This document shows positions 37,747 through 45,513 of a DNA stretch of 64,000 bases, piece by piece (the first letter of the stretch is position 1; each line of letters starts with the position of its first letter). The position numbers and the translations under genes are program-made. Below the pieces are notes generated by a model. It worked only from the letters and a program-made list of their open reading frames with translations, searched no databases and was not told the DNA's origin. Source of the DNA: a virus; IMG/VR virus record IMGVR_UViG_3300031576_000012, positions 30,997 to 94,996 of that record; one strand, written 5' to 3'.

Positions 37747-38382
37747 ATGGCTCGTGACATTTCTATCACAGTAACAGGTATAGAAAGTTTAGATGGGCTA
37801 TTAAAAGATTTAGACTCTGCTTTAGAAGCCAATTTATACTTAGGTTTTGAAGCCTATATCAGACAGCAATTAGTTCCTAGAATGAAAAGAAGATTGGCTC
37901 AAGCTACTGAATCAGTATCCCCATCTAATCTAAATCCTAATACAGGACAAGGAACTTCTGGTGGTGGATATGGGGTACCTAAGAATAGTTCTAAATATGC
38001 AGATTGGAAAACTTCCAGATCTAACTTACCTTTAGTAGGTGAGTTAAGTACCAGAGAGTTGGTAGCAACAGGTCACTTTGTTGATTCTATAGATGTTACA
38101 GATACTTTAAGGGGAGAAGGATTCTTTAGTTTTGGAGTTGGGCCTAAGAGTGGAGAAAGACCAACCGCTACTCCTTACTCTGATGACCCAGAAGGTAGTT
38201 TTCAAGCAAATGTTTCTAATAGTGTGGACAACGCAAAATTAGCAGAATGGATAGAAGACTCCAAATATGCATGGTTGGCAAAAGAATATGAAGATGTCTT
38301 AAAAGATGTAGAACCCTTAGTTCTCTATATCCTAAAGACAACTCTAATGGAATTAGCTCAAAAGTATATGAGTGGTAAATAA
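37747..38382 (+). CDS. Putative head-tail joining protein (HK97 gp10-like)
   Basis: Starts with ISITVTGIESLDGLLKDLD, the usual opening of gp10-like tail-terminator or neck proteins, followed by GELSTRELVATGHFVDSI and LAEWIEDSKYAWLAKEY, and a final helix. The 211-residue length is somewhat above the family norm because of a Gly/Ser/Asn-rich loop. It lies between the two large neck proteins. The family call is moderate. Confidence 0.65.
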   Translation: MARDISITVTGIESLDGLLKDLDSALEANLYLGFEAYIRQQLVPRMKRRLAQATESVSPSNLNPNTGQGTSGGGYGVPKNSSKYADWKTSRSNLPLVGELSTRELVATGHFVDSIDVTDTLRGEGFFSFGVGPKSGERPTATPYSDDPEGSFQANVSNSVDNAKLAEWIEDSKYAWLAKEYEDVLKDVEPLVLYILKTTLMELAQKYMSGK

Positions 38383-39836
38383 TGGCTAAAAAATTTGTAA
38401 GAATTATTGAAGACATTGAAGAAGCCCTCTCAAGGGAAGTTCGCCATATTATCTTTTGGGAAGGTAGATACCGAGGAGATGATGGAATTGCTTTTAAAGA
38501 ATTATTCTCTCCATTCACAGGTGAGTTGATAAGACAGCCTATTGAACCTCGCTTCTATGATGATTCTGCAGACAGTTTAATAACTACACATCCTCGTTTT
38601 ACTCTACGTCTTTTGAAACTATATGAAGATAGGACGACTAAAAGGGGTACACCTCCTTATGGTGAAGAGTTAGTTTCTTTACTTCCTGGACCAGGTGCGT
38701 ATAAGACTAAGTTTGGTGGGGAAGATGCTAAAACTACTAATGGTGGTGGTGATAGCACAATCGACCTTACACATAGAAAAATTAGAGAAGTTCTAGTGGG
38801 TGATTGGATTAGACTTCTTACTAAGAACAATATTGGCACTTATAGAATAAGTGCTATTACTTTAAACGGAAATGGCCCTCATACTTTAACTTTAAGTAAT
38901 GATTTGCTAACAAACCTGCCTATCTTTAATTATAATAAGAATGCAGGAATTATCGCGTTTAGAGAATTTGTAGATCTAAAAGTAGTAAAAATTGGAGACA
39001 CCATAGTTGATAATACTAGTACTGCTTTTGTTATCACTGCTGTTAATGCTCCAGATTCTACTTTAGCGATTGCTCCAAGTAGTGCTATTGCAAACGGTGC
39101 AAATGCTAAGATTACTAGAATTGGTAACGTTCTTCAAAATGATGATTCAGATGAAAATGTTTGTTACCAACTTTTAGATCCTACACAGCCTATTGCTGAT
39201 AAAGGAACAAGGTACGTAAAAAAGAGTCAATTGATTCCTTATACCTTTCTTTATTATATTAAGATTGTATCTCGTGAGAGAGATGATCATATTGCAGTGG
39301 CTGATAGAATGATGCAAGTATTCAACCCTCCAAGAGGAGCGTTAGGGACTGTAATTCGTTCTCAAGTTTCTGCCCACGGCATTTTGAAAAAAGATGCTAA
39401 TGCAGGAGATAAAATCCTTTATGTAGATGATTCATCTATATTTTATCCTAATGATCGTGTAAGGATTTTAGATAATCTAAGTTCTGGAGAAGAGGCAATC
39501 GTAGACAGTGTTAATAATGTAAGTAATGCTGTTACTATTAGGACTTCTTTAACCGCTTCGTATTCTAAAGATCGTTGTGGTTTACTCGCAAGTAATGTAG
39601 ATTTTTGTGCATTAGAGCGGGATTTTATGAACCATGAAACTGAAGATAAAGAAGATATGCAATTATGGGTTCACAGGTTCACTTTCAGGATAGAAGCCTG
39701 GGTTGAATCTAGGATAGAACCTCTAGAAACAAGCTACCAAGAAACAACGGAGAGGGAAGTTGGAGATGTTAACTACATCAAGGCTTGTTTAGAAAATATG
39801 GATGCGGTTATCTTAGATGAGAACCTCATTACATAA
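38382..39836 (+). CDS. Putative tail completion protein, 484 aa
   Basis: The N-terminal 100 residues are mixed helix and strand (IEDIEEALSREVRHIIFWE). The middle has three copies of a small beta domain: VLVGDWIRLLTKNN, VKIGDTIVDNTSTAF and FYPNDRVRILDNL with following IxxV strands. The C-terminal part (WVHRFTFRIEAWVESRIEPL) has the look of a T4 gp15/gp3-type terminator. Lies just before the sheath gene, as expected for a tail terminator. Confidence 0.6.
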   Translation: MAKKFVRIIEDIEEALSREVRHIIFWEGRYRGDDGIAFKELFSPFTGELIRQPIEPRFYDDSADSLITTHPRFTLRLLKLYEDRTTKRGTPPYGEELVSLLPGPGAYKTKFGGEDAKTTNGGGDSTIDLTHRKIREVLVGDWIRLLTKNNIGTYRISAITLNGNGPHTLTLSNDLLTNLPIFNYNKNAGIIAFREFVDLKVVKIGDTIVDNTSTAFVITAVNAPDSTLAIAPSSAIANGANAKITRIGNVLQNDDSDENVCYQLLDPTQPIADKGTRYVKKSQLIPYTFLYYIKIVSRERDDHIAVADRMMQVFNPPRGALGTVIRSQVSAHGILKKDANAGDKILYVDDSSIFYPNDRVRILDNLSSGEEAIVDSVNNVSNAVTIRTSLTASYSKDRCGLLASNVDFCALERDFMNHETEDKEDMQLWVHRFTFRIEAWVESRIEPLETSYQETTEREVGDVNYIKACLENMDAVILDENLIT

Positions 39837-39848
39837 TGGGAGGGATTA

Positions 39849-40145
39849 ATGAAAAAATACAAAAATGTAAGTGGAACTCCCCTTGCTTTAGATTGTATTA
39901 CTAAAACAGTTTATATGAAACCAGGAGAGGTTTTATCATTACCTCGTTCAAGAGATATAAGATATTACTCTGGTTTAGGTAAATTAGTTTTAATCAAAGA
40001 AAGAAAAATGGAAGTTCCTGTGTTAAATCAGGAACCTATTCAACCTACTCTTCAAGCGCAGGAAGTTCTTAAAAAGAAGAAATCTTCCAAAAGACATGAA
40101 GAGAAGGAAGAAGAAAATTATAACAATAAAATGGAGAATGAATAA
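39849..40145 (+). CDS. Hypothetical protein before the sheath gene, 98 aa
   Basis: The first 50 residues (KNVSGTPLALDCITKTVYMK, then PGEVLSLPRSRDIRYY) resemble a small beta-barrel cap; the end is Lys/Glu-rich and disordered. One base overlap with the sheath gene (AATAATG). Function unknown. Confidence 0.62.
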   Translation: MKKYKNVSGTPLALDCITKTVYMKPGEVLSLPRSRDIRYYSGLGKLVLIKERKMEVPVLNQEPIQPTLQAQEVLKKKKSSKRHEEKEEENYNNKMENE

Positions 40146-42739
40146 TGGCTGATTTGTTAAACACAAATATAGGCCCAGAAAGAGTTGAGGTAATTCCTCA
40201 ACCTATTGGTGTTATTCCTATTCCAGGTGCTCCTACCGCTATTACAGCATTTTTGCTACGTTCTAGCAAAGCAGGCGCTCCTTTGGATACCCCAGTAGAG
40301 ATCCTTAATCTCGAACAGTTCGTAGATCAGTTCGGTGATGAGGATGAGATGGGTCTTGCGTATTATGCCTTGCAGGGTTTTTATGACAATGCAGGCTCAG
40401 GAAATAAAGCCCTTATCATCAATGTATCCCCTACTTCTTCTGGATCTAGCGTTTTCGAACGCGGAGTTGCAGAAGTTGGTTCAGGTGGTTTGATCGAAGA
40501 CGAAAGTGAAATTCTAACTGGCTTGAGTGTATCTTCATACACAGCAGCCACAGGTATTCTAGCTTTTAGCGGATCACCTTCCTTTGCCAATGTACAAGTT
40601 GGAGACTACTTTAAAGATGATAGTGGTCGTTTATATGAAATCTTAGCGTTTAGTGACGCTTTAGATACCCTTGAAATTGCCAAGAATCTTACAACTCATG
40701 CTTCAAACCCTGTTCACTCAGCTGGTGGTTTAGATTTAACCACAACTGCTGGTAAGGTTTTGAGACTATTTGATGCAGATGAACACAATTCAAGAGCACT
40801 AATTCAAGAAGGTGCCGTAAAAGGTGCCGTAACCCTTACAGCAAGCGTAGATCGTCTTGTTACTGCTTTGGCAGGTGGTTTCTTGAATATGGGTGCAAGA
40901 GTCGGTGATTTACTATTGGATAGTGCGTCTGCACTATTTTACATCACCGCAGTACTAGATGACGATAAAGTAGAACTTGATAGAGCAGGTGCAGCTCTTG
41001 GTGCAGCTACAGTAAAAGCTGGGATAATTAATATTATCCAAGACACTAAGAGAAGTTCATCTGACAATGCTTCGGTAACTCCTCAGAATACCTCTGCATT
41101 TTCAAGTTCTGGTGCGGGATTTGCTTTACTTCCTACTTCTGTAGGACCATATCCTGCTGAGTCACTTAATGGGCATTTTATGATTATTAACGCTGTAGAA
41201 AAGGAAATCCTTTCTTCAGATATCGTTGCTAGTGGTACTTTGAACGCATTGTTCGGTACTTCCGTAAATACCCTCGTATATACCTCCGCAACTGGTTTAG
41301 TTCAGTTTGCTGCTGCAGAAGATCTATCTACTGTAAGCCCAGGAGACGTTTGGAGAGACGCTTCAAACAACGACTTCATTATTAACGCTGTTAATGATGC
41401 TGGTGATAATATCACAATTCGTCCTGGTCAGGTGGTAAATACTGCTGTTGGTTCTACAATTCGAGATGGACAATCAAAATTGTACTTCTTGGATACAGCA
41501 TTCAATCCTGGAACCTCAAACGTTCCTACCTTCTTTGAACCTGCCAATGAGTTGGATCTTCCAACCTCGGTAACTGGTTTAGCAGATGATTATTTCGTCG
41601 CTGATGCAGTGGTTCAAGATGCAGACTATATTGGTTCTGCAGCAAATGGTAAAGGGTTACATGCTTTGGATGAAGAGGACGATGTAAATCTAGTCTGCAT
41701 TCCTGAAGTAACCTCTAGAGCAGTTCAAAATGCTCTTATTGACTATTGTGAAGTTCAACGTGATGATTGCTTTGCTTTACTTGCAATCCCACGTAATATT
41801 TCTTCAGCAGTACTAGATAAAACAAAACTAAGCGTATCAGTAAGCACAGTTGTTACTGGCGCAACACAGAGTACAGTTTCACTTTCAGGTAGCCCAAATC
41901 TATCAGAAGTAGCCGTTGGAGATCTTTTAAGCTTCAACTCTGCTAAATATTTGATCACAGATGTTGACGATGACGATAATAAGTTAACCGTTGCTTCTAC
42001 TTCAATTTCTGGTTCAGGTGCTGCTGCAATCGTGGAACCTAGCTCTATTACATATAAAGAGATAATTGTTAATAATCCTAGCAAACGTGCTGCATGGTTC
42101 TTAAACCATCTTCAGATACAAAGACTATCGGATAGTTCAATCGCCGTAGTTGATCCTGTTGGATACGTAGCTGGTGTTATGGCAAGAATGGATGCAAATC
42201 TATCAATCGGGGGTGTAAGTCATGCTCCTGCTGGCTCCCGTTTTGCTGGAATTGCTGGTATCGTAGGATTGGATCTAAAGCTTTCAGAGAAGCAACATGG
42301 TGAAGGGTTAAGAGAAAATTTCATTAACCGTATCACTGAGTTCCCTGGAGCAGGAAGATTGATCTTTGGTGGATATACTGCGGATAGTGGTACATCTCCA
42401 GCATTAACTGCTGAAGAGCAATTGATTCAAGTCATTCGTACAGTTCTCTTTATTAAGAAATCTTTGGAACCAGGGTTGAGAAGCTTCCTTTGGGAAAATT
42501 TCTCTCCTGCTACACAGCTACAGGCTCACAATGCAATTCTTTCTTTCTTAAGAAATAATTCGTATTTGTTTCCTGCAGGGTTGCCAGAGAAAGAGCAATT
42601 TCGAGTTATCAGCGTAACAGCTACTGCTGAAGCTCTAGCTAAGGGTCTTATGAAGTTTAGAGTACAGATTAGACCTAATACAGCTATCAGATTCATTGAG
42701 ATTGCCCTTGAATTCCCAATTCCACAAATACAAGGATAA
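40145..42739 (+). CDS. Tail sheath protein
   Basis: Contractile sheath subunit. The N-terminal part (VIPQPIGVIPIPGAPTAITA, EQFVDQFGDEDEMGL) and C-terminal part (VDPVGYVAGVMARMDANLS, FLWENFSPATQLQAHNAI, RPNTAIRFIEIALEF) match the sheath family. At 864 residues it is larger than most, because four similar small beta domains are inserted (about residues 135-180, 232-282, 378-432 and 570-622), each with a (V)GD turn and an IxxV strand. These probably form the outer surface of the sheath. The gene shows that the phage has a contractile tail. Confidence 0.92.
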   Translation: MADLLNTNIGPERVEVIPQPIGVIPIPGAPTAITAFLLRSSKAGAPLDTPVEILNLEQFVDQFGDEDEMGLAYYALQGFYDNAGSGNKALIINVSPTSSGSSVFERGVAEVGSGGLIEDESEILTGLSVSSYTAATGILAFSGSPSFANVQVGDYFKDDSGRLYEILAFSDALDTLEIAKNLTTHASNPVHSAGGLDLTTTAGKVLRLFDADEHNSRALIQEGAVKGAVTLTASVDRLVTALAGGFLNMGARVGDLLLDSASALFYITAVLDDDKVELDRAGAALGAATVKAGIINIIQDTKRSSSDNASVTPQNTSAFSSSGAGFALLPTSVGPYPAESLNGHFMIINAVEKEILSSDIVASGTLNALFGTSVNTLVYTSATGLVQFAAAEDLSTVSPGDVWRDASNNDFIINAVNDAGDNITIRPGQVVNTAVGSTIRDGQSKLYFLDTAFNPGTSNVPTFFEPANELDLPTSVTGLADDYFVADAVVQDADYIGSAANGKGLHALDEEDDVNLVCIPEVTSRAVQNALIDYCEVQRDDCFALLAIPRNISSAVLDKTKLSVSVSTVVTGATQSTVSLSGSPNLSEVAVGDLLSFNSAKYLITDVDDDDNKLTVASTSISGSGAAAIVEPSSITYKEIIVNNPSKRAAWFLNHLQIQRLSDSSIAVVDPVGYVAGVMARMDANLSIGGVSHAPAGSRFAGIAGIVGLDLKLSEKQHGEGLRENFINRITEFPGAGRLIFGGYTADSGTSPALTAEEQLIQVIRTVLFIKKSLEPGLRSFLWENFSPATQLQAHNAILSFLRNNSYLFPAGLPEKEQFRVISVTATAEALAKGLMKFRVQIRPNTAIRFIEIALEFPIPQIQG

Positions 42740-42750
42740 GGAGATAACAC

Positions 42751-43302
42751 ATGGCACGAAGTTCAAAAGTAGATGCTGTCGAAAAATTCCGTTTTACGGT
42801 TTCGTATGATGGCATGACCCGCGCTGGGTTTAGTGAAGTCTCTGTTCCTAAGTATACTGTCACAAAAGGGGAATATAGAGAAGGTAATGCGCCTGACAAC
42901 GTTCAGTTATTTCCAGGTCTTACAAGATGTGAAGATGTTGTAATGTCCCGTGGACTTACAAATAACCAGGATTTCTATGCATGGCTCAAATTAGTATTTG
43001 ATCCAGCACAACTTCCAGGTGGTCTTCCACAAGCAGGACAAGGCCCTGATGCAACACCATTAGGCAATCCTGCTGAATATCGTAAAGATTTGACTATTAC
43101 TTTACATCATCGTAATGGTCAGCCAATTAAACAATGGCTTCTTTACAATGCATGGCCAGTCGCTATGCAACCTGGCTCAGACATGAATGCAACTGAAGAT
43201 GGAGAAAAGTCTCTCGAACAGATTTCGGTCGGTTATGAGAGTTTCGAGGAACTACAAGGTTCTGAGATTTCTGCTCCTTCTGCAGGTTTTGATCAAGAAT
43301 AA
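42751..43302 (+). CDS. Tail tube protein (gp19-like), copy 1
   Basis: Starts MARSSKVDAVEKFRFTVSYD, typical for T4 gp19-like tail tube proteins, and continues GFSEVSVPKYTVTKGEYREG, RGLTNNQDFYAWLKL, RKDLTITLHHRNGQPIKQW and LEQISVGYESFEEL, all family features. It directly follows the sheath gene and is probably the main tube subunit, since it has its own terminator-like hairpin and a C-rich codon pattern like the capsid gene. Confidence 0.9.
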   Translation: MARSSKVDAVEKFRFTVSYDGMTRAGFSEVSVPKYTVTKGEYREGNAPDNVQLFPGLTRCEDVVMSRGLTNNQDFYAWLKLVFDPAQLPGGLPQAGQGPDATPLGNPAEYRKDLTITLHHRNGQPIKQWLLYNAWPVAMQPGSDMNATEDGEKSLEQISVGYESFEELQGSEISAPSAGFDQE

Positions 43303-43315
43303 TTAAATAAGTTGG

Positions 43316-43348
43316 GGAGAGAGGAGTAAAGCCCTCTCTCCTCCTTAT
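43316..43348 (+). terminator. Terminator-like hairpin after the first tube gene
   Basis: GGAGAGAGG (43316-43324), loop, CCTCTCTCC (43333-43341), then TCCTTATT. The 9-bp GC-rich stem is convincing; the U-run is weak, so termination may be partial. Confidence 0.58.
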
Positions 43349-43364
43349 TGCTACAAAAGTAGCA
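43349..43364 (+). other. Second hairpin after the first tube gene
   Basis: TGCTAC-AAAA-GTAGCA, followed by CAATTGAGATTTTGTT. It might support the preceding terminator or protect the 3' end of the mRNA. Confidence 0.45.
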
Positions 43365-43403
43365 CAATTGAGATTTTGTTAGATAACTAGCACGAGGTAG
43401 ATA

Positions 43404-44009
43404 ATGGCTAGAAGCTCTTCTGTAGATGCGGTAGAAAAATTTAGATTCTCTGTATTTATATTTAATCTTTCACTAGATCCAGCTTCTTTAGCACAAACCT
43501 TTGCAACAGGGTTTTTAAGAGGTGGTTTTTCGGAGATTACATTACCGAAACAAACTACCACTGTTATGGAGTACAGAGAGAATATTGACTCTGCTCATCC
43601 ACAACTAATCCCTGGACTTACAAAGTATGAACCAATTACCTTTCGAAGAGGGGTAACTAAGAATTCTGATTTTTATAGATGGGCTAACCAAGTTCATGAT
43701 CCTAATCAGATAATTGCTTCGGCAATTCAAAGAATTAAAGGTGTTCCTGATGATGCACCTCCTTCTGAGTCTTTAAACTTTAGAAGGGATGTAATGATTG
43801 TAGCTCATGATAGAACGGGCGAACCTGCAAAAGCATGGTTGATAAGAGATGCCTGGGTTTCCAGCTACAAACCAGGAGACGATTTAGTAGCATCAGAGGA
43901 CTCTGCTAAATTGATTGAAGAAATGGAGCTTCGTTATGAATCTTTTGAAGAGATCACAACAGAGGCTATCATTAGTGGTGGGCTAAATAGTATTTTAGGA
44001 GCTTTATAA
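43404..44009 (+). CDS. Tail tube-like protein (gp19-like), copy 2
   Basis: Paralogue of copy 1: MARSSSVDAVEKFRFSVFIF, GGFSEITLPKQTTTVMEYRE, RRGVTKNSDFYRWANQV, RRDVMIVAHDRTGEPAKAW and RYESFEEI. It has an insertion after the first strand (LSLDPASLAQTFATGFL). Variants of this kind usually form the tube initiator or adaptor ring near the baseplate. Confidence 0.85.
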   Translation: MARSSSVDAVEKFRFSVFIFNLSLDPASLAQTFATGFLRGGFSEITLPKQTTTVMEYRENIDSAHPQLIPGLTKYEPITFRRGVTKNSDFYRWANQVHDPNQIIASAIQRIKGVPDDAPPSESLNFRRDVMIVAHDRTGEPAKAWLIRDAWVSSYKPGDDLVASEDSAKLIEEMELRYESFEEITTEAIISGGLNSILGAL

Positions 44010-44010
44010 T

Positions 44011-44568
44011 ATGCCTCGTAGTGGTGGGTTTGATCCCTTAGATAAGTTTCGCTGGAAGATATACGTAGTTGGACCAGCTGGTGCCAATTGGATTAGAGCA
44101 GGATTCGCTTCTTGTTCTTCCCCAGGTATCACTATCCTATACGAAAGCTATCCTGAAGGTGGAAGCCATATGAATCCAAGGAAGATTCATCAAGGTGCTA
44201 CTTTTAAGGCCATTACTCTTACAAGAGGAGTGGTTGCTAAAGCAGGCAATGATGACTTTGCTAGATGGATGTATGATGCGTATAATGCAATGGCTCCAGA
44301 AACAAGCGCAATAAAAACACCTAATTATAGGACAGATATTGTTATTGAACATCTTGACAGAGATGCTTCAGTTGTTAAACGATGGTATCTGAGGAACTGT
44401 GTTCCAACAAGTTATGAACCAGCTTCAGATTTTGAAGCAAAGGATGATAACGCAGTTTCAATAGAAACTCTCACATTTGAATATGAAGGCTTTGAAGAGG
44501 AAAGACCTAATAGCCTCATAAGTGATGTAGGGGATTTTTACAGACGGTTTTCAAGAGGAATTTTTTAA
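44011..44568 (+). CDS. Tail tube-like protein (gp19-like), copy 3
   Basis: More divergent paralogue: MPRSGGFDPLDKFRWKIYV, GFASCSSPGITILYESYPEG, TRGVVAKAGNDDFARWMYD and YEGFEEER. The basic start of copies 1 and 2 is altered. Probably a tube-baseplate adaptor. One base separates it from copy 2. Confidence 0.82.
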   Translation: MPRSGGFDPLDKFRWKIYVVGPAGANWIRAGFASCSSPGITILYESYPEGGSHMNPRKIHQGATFKAITLTRGVVAKAGNDDFARWMYDAYNAMAPETSAIKTPNYRTDIVIEHLDRDASVVKRWYLRNCVPTSYEPASDFEAKDDNAVSIETLTFEYEGFEEERPNSLISDVGDFYRRFSRGIF

Positions 44569-44593
44569 TCAGGGTATATAGGGAGGAAAATAT

Positions 44594-45334
44594 ATGCTTA
44601 TAGAGTTACCTTGTGGAATTTTACATAATGATGTTGTATTTGATCGGGTAGTCGTAAAGGAACTTACAGGTCGGCAACAAAACTACTTAATCAACATGGA
44701 GTTAGTTGCAAACAACCTTGGGCACATTCCCAAGCTTTTAGAAGATCTAACTTTTCAGTTTCAAACTGCAGAAGGAAGACCTCTAGAACTGCCTGTAAAG
44801 GAAGCTATTTGGCAGCTTTCTTCAGAAGATGTTGAATTTATTCTTTTGAAGATAAGAGAAGAGACATATGGTTCAGTACTGGCTTTGCCCGTAACTTGTC
44901 CACATTGCTCTAAATCTCAATTGAAGAAAGTAGATTTAGACAAGCTTGATGTAATAAAGCTTAAGGATAAGAAAGTCAGAACCAAATTAGTTGAGCTTCC
45001 GAAATCCAAGCAAACTGCTGAAGTTAAATTGCTCTACCTTAAAGATCTATTTGATCTCTATAAGGCTTTAAGAGAGAAGCAAACTACATTGTATACGTCC
45101 TCGCTGGCGTTATCAGTGCAGAAACTTGGAGATAAGTCACCAATCAATGAGGAGGATTTAATGAATCTTCCTGTTAAAGATTTACAACTTATCGAAAAGG
45201 CATTTGGAGATTTAAGGAGTTCAGTGGACACCTTAATTACAAATGAGTGCGAGGGATGCCAGAAAGAGTTCGATGTGGCTCTTCCGGTAATGGACCCAAG
45301 TTTTTTCGTCCAACCTCAGACCCCCACAACATAA
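44594..45334 (+). CDS. Tail assembly chaperone / gp26-like baseplate protein (0 frame)
   Basis: Contains ALPVTCPHCSKSQLKKVDLD (near residue 98) and ECEGCQKEFDVALPV (near 216), so four Cys for a zinc ribbon, as in T4 gp26/gp51-type proteins. It stands just before the tape measure gene, the position of tail assembly chaperones. Codons 236-238 contain the slippery sequence T_TTT_TTC (45301-45307), and a -1 shift there would fuse it to the next frame, giving a 306-residue product. Without shifting it ends eight codons later as a 246-residue protein. Confidence 0.8.
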   Translation: MLIELPCGILHNDVVFDRVVVKELTGRQQNYLINMELVANNLGHIPKLLEDLTFQFQTAEGRPLELPVKEAIWQLSSEDVEFILLKIREETYGSVLALPVTCPHCSKSQLKKVDLDKLDVIKLKDKKVRTKLVELPKSKQTAEVKLLYLKDLFDLYKALREKQTTLYTSSLALSVQKLGDKSPINEEDLMNLPVKDLQLIEKAFGDLRSSVDTLITNECEGCQKEFDVALPVMDPSFFVQPQTPTT

Positions 45335-45513
45335 TACCAACAGAATATCTAGATCACAAATCGGATCTGCTAAATGACTATGAATACTTAGCACAAGCAT
45401 TCAGATGGGGTCCAGATCAGGTAGATTATATAGGTTGGAGTTATAGGAAACACATTATTGACGATCATAGATCAGCAATGAAAGAAGTAGAAGCCCGTGG
45501 CAGGACCAAATAA
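45247..45513 (+). CDS. Tail assembly chaperone, -1 frame extension
   Basis: The part from 45307 to 45513 is expected as the C-terminal 68 residues of the frameshift product (RPTSDPHNIIPTEYLD, LLNDYEYLAQAFRWGPDQ). The frame is open upstream to 45247, but the codons before 45301 only mirror the 0-frame gene, so an independent start is unlikely. The 3' end overlaps the tape measure gene. This is the same design as the G/GT genes of lambda. Confidence 0.75.
   Translation: MRGMPERVRCGSSGNGPKFFRPTSDPHNIIPTEYLDHKSDLLNDYEYLAQAFRWGPDQVDYIGWSYRKHIIDDHRSAMKEVEARGRTK
45301..45307 (+). other. -1 programmed frameshift site U_UUU_UUC
   Basis: In the 0 frame the codons are AGT TTT TTC, giving the X_XXY_YYZ heptamer T_TTT_TTC. 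Both tRNAs can re-pair after a -1 slip, and the -1 frame stays open for 68 codons. Confidence 0.75.
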
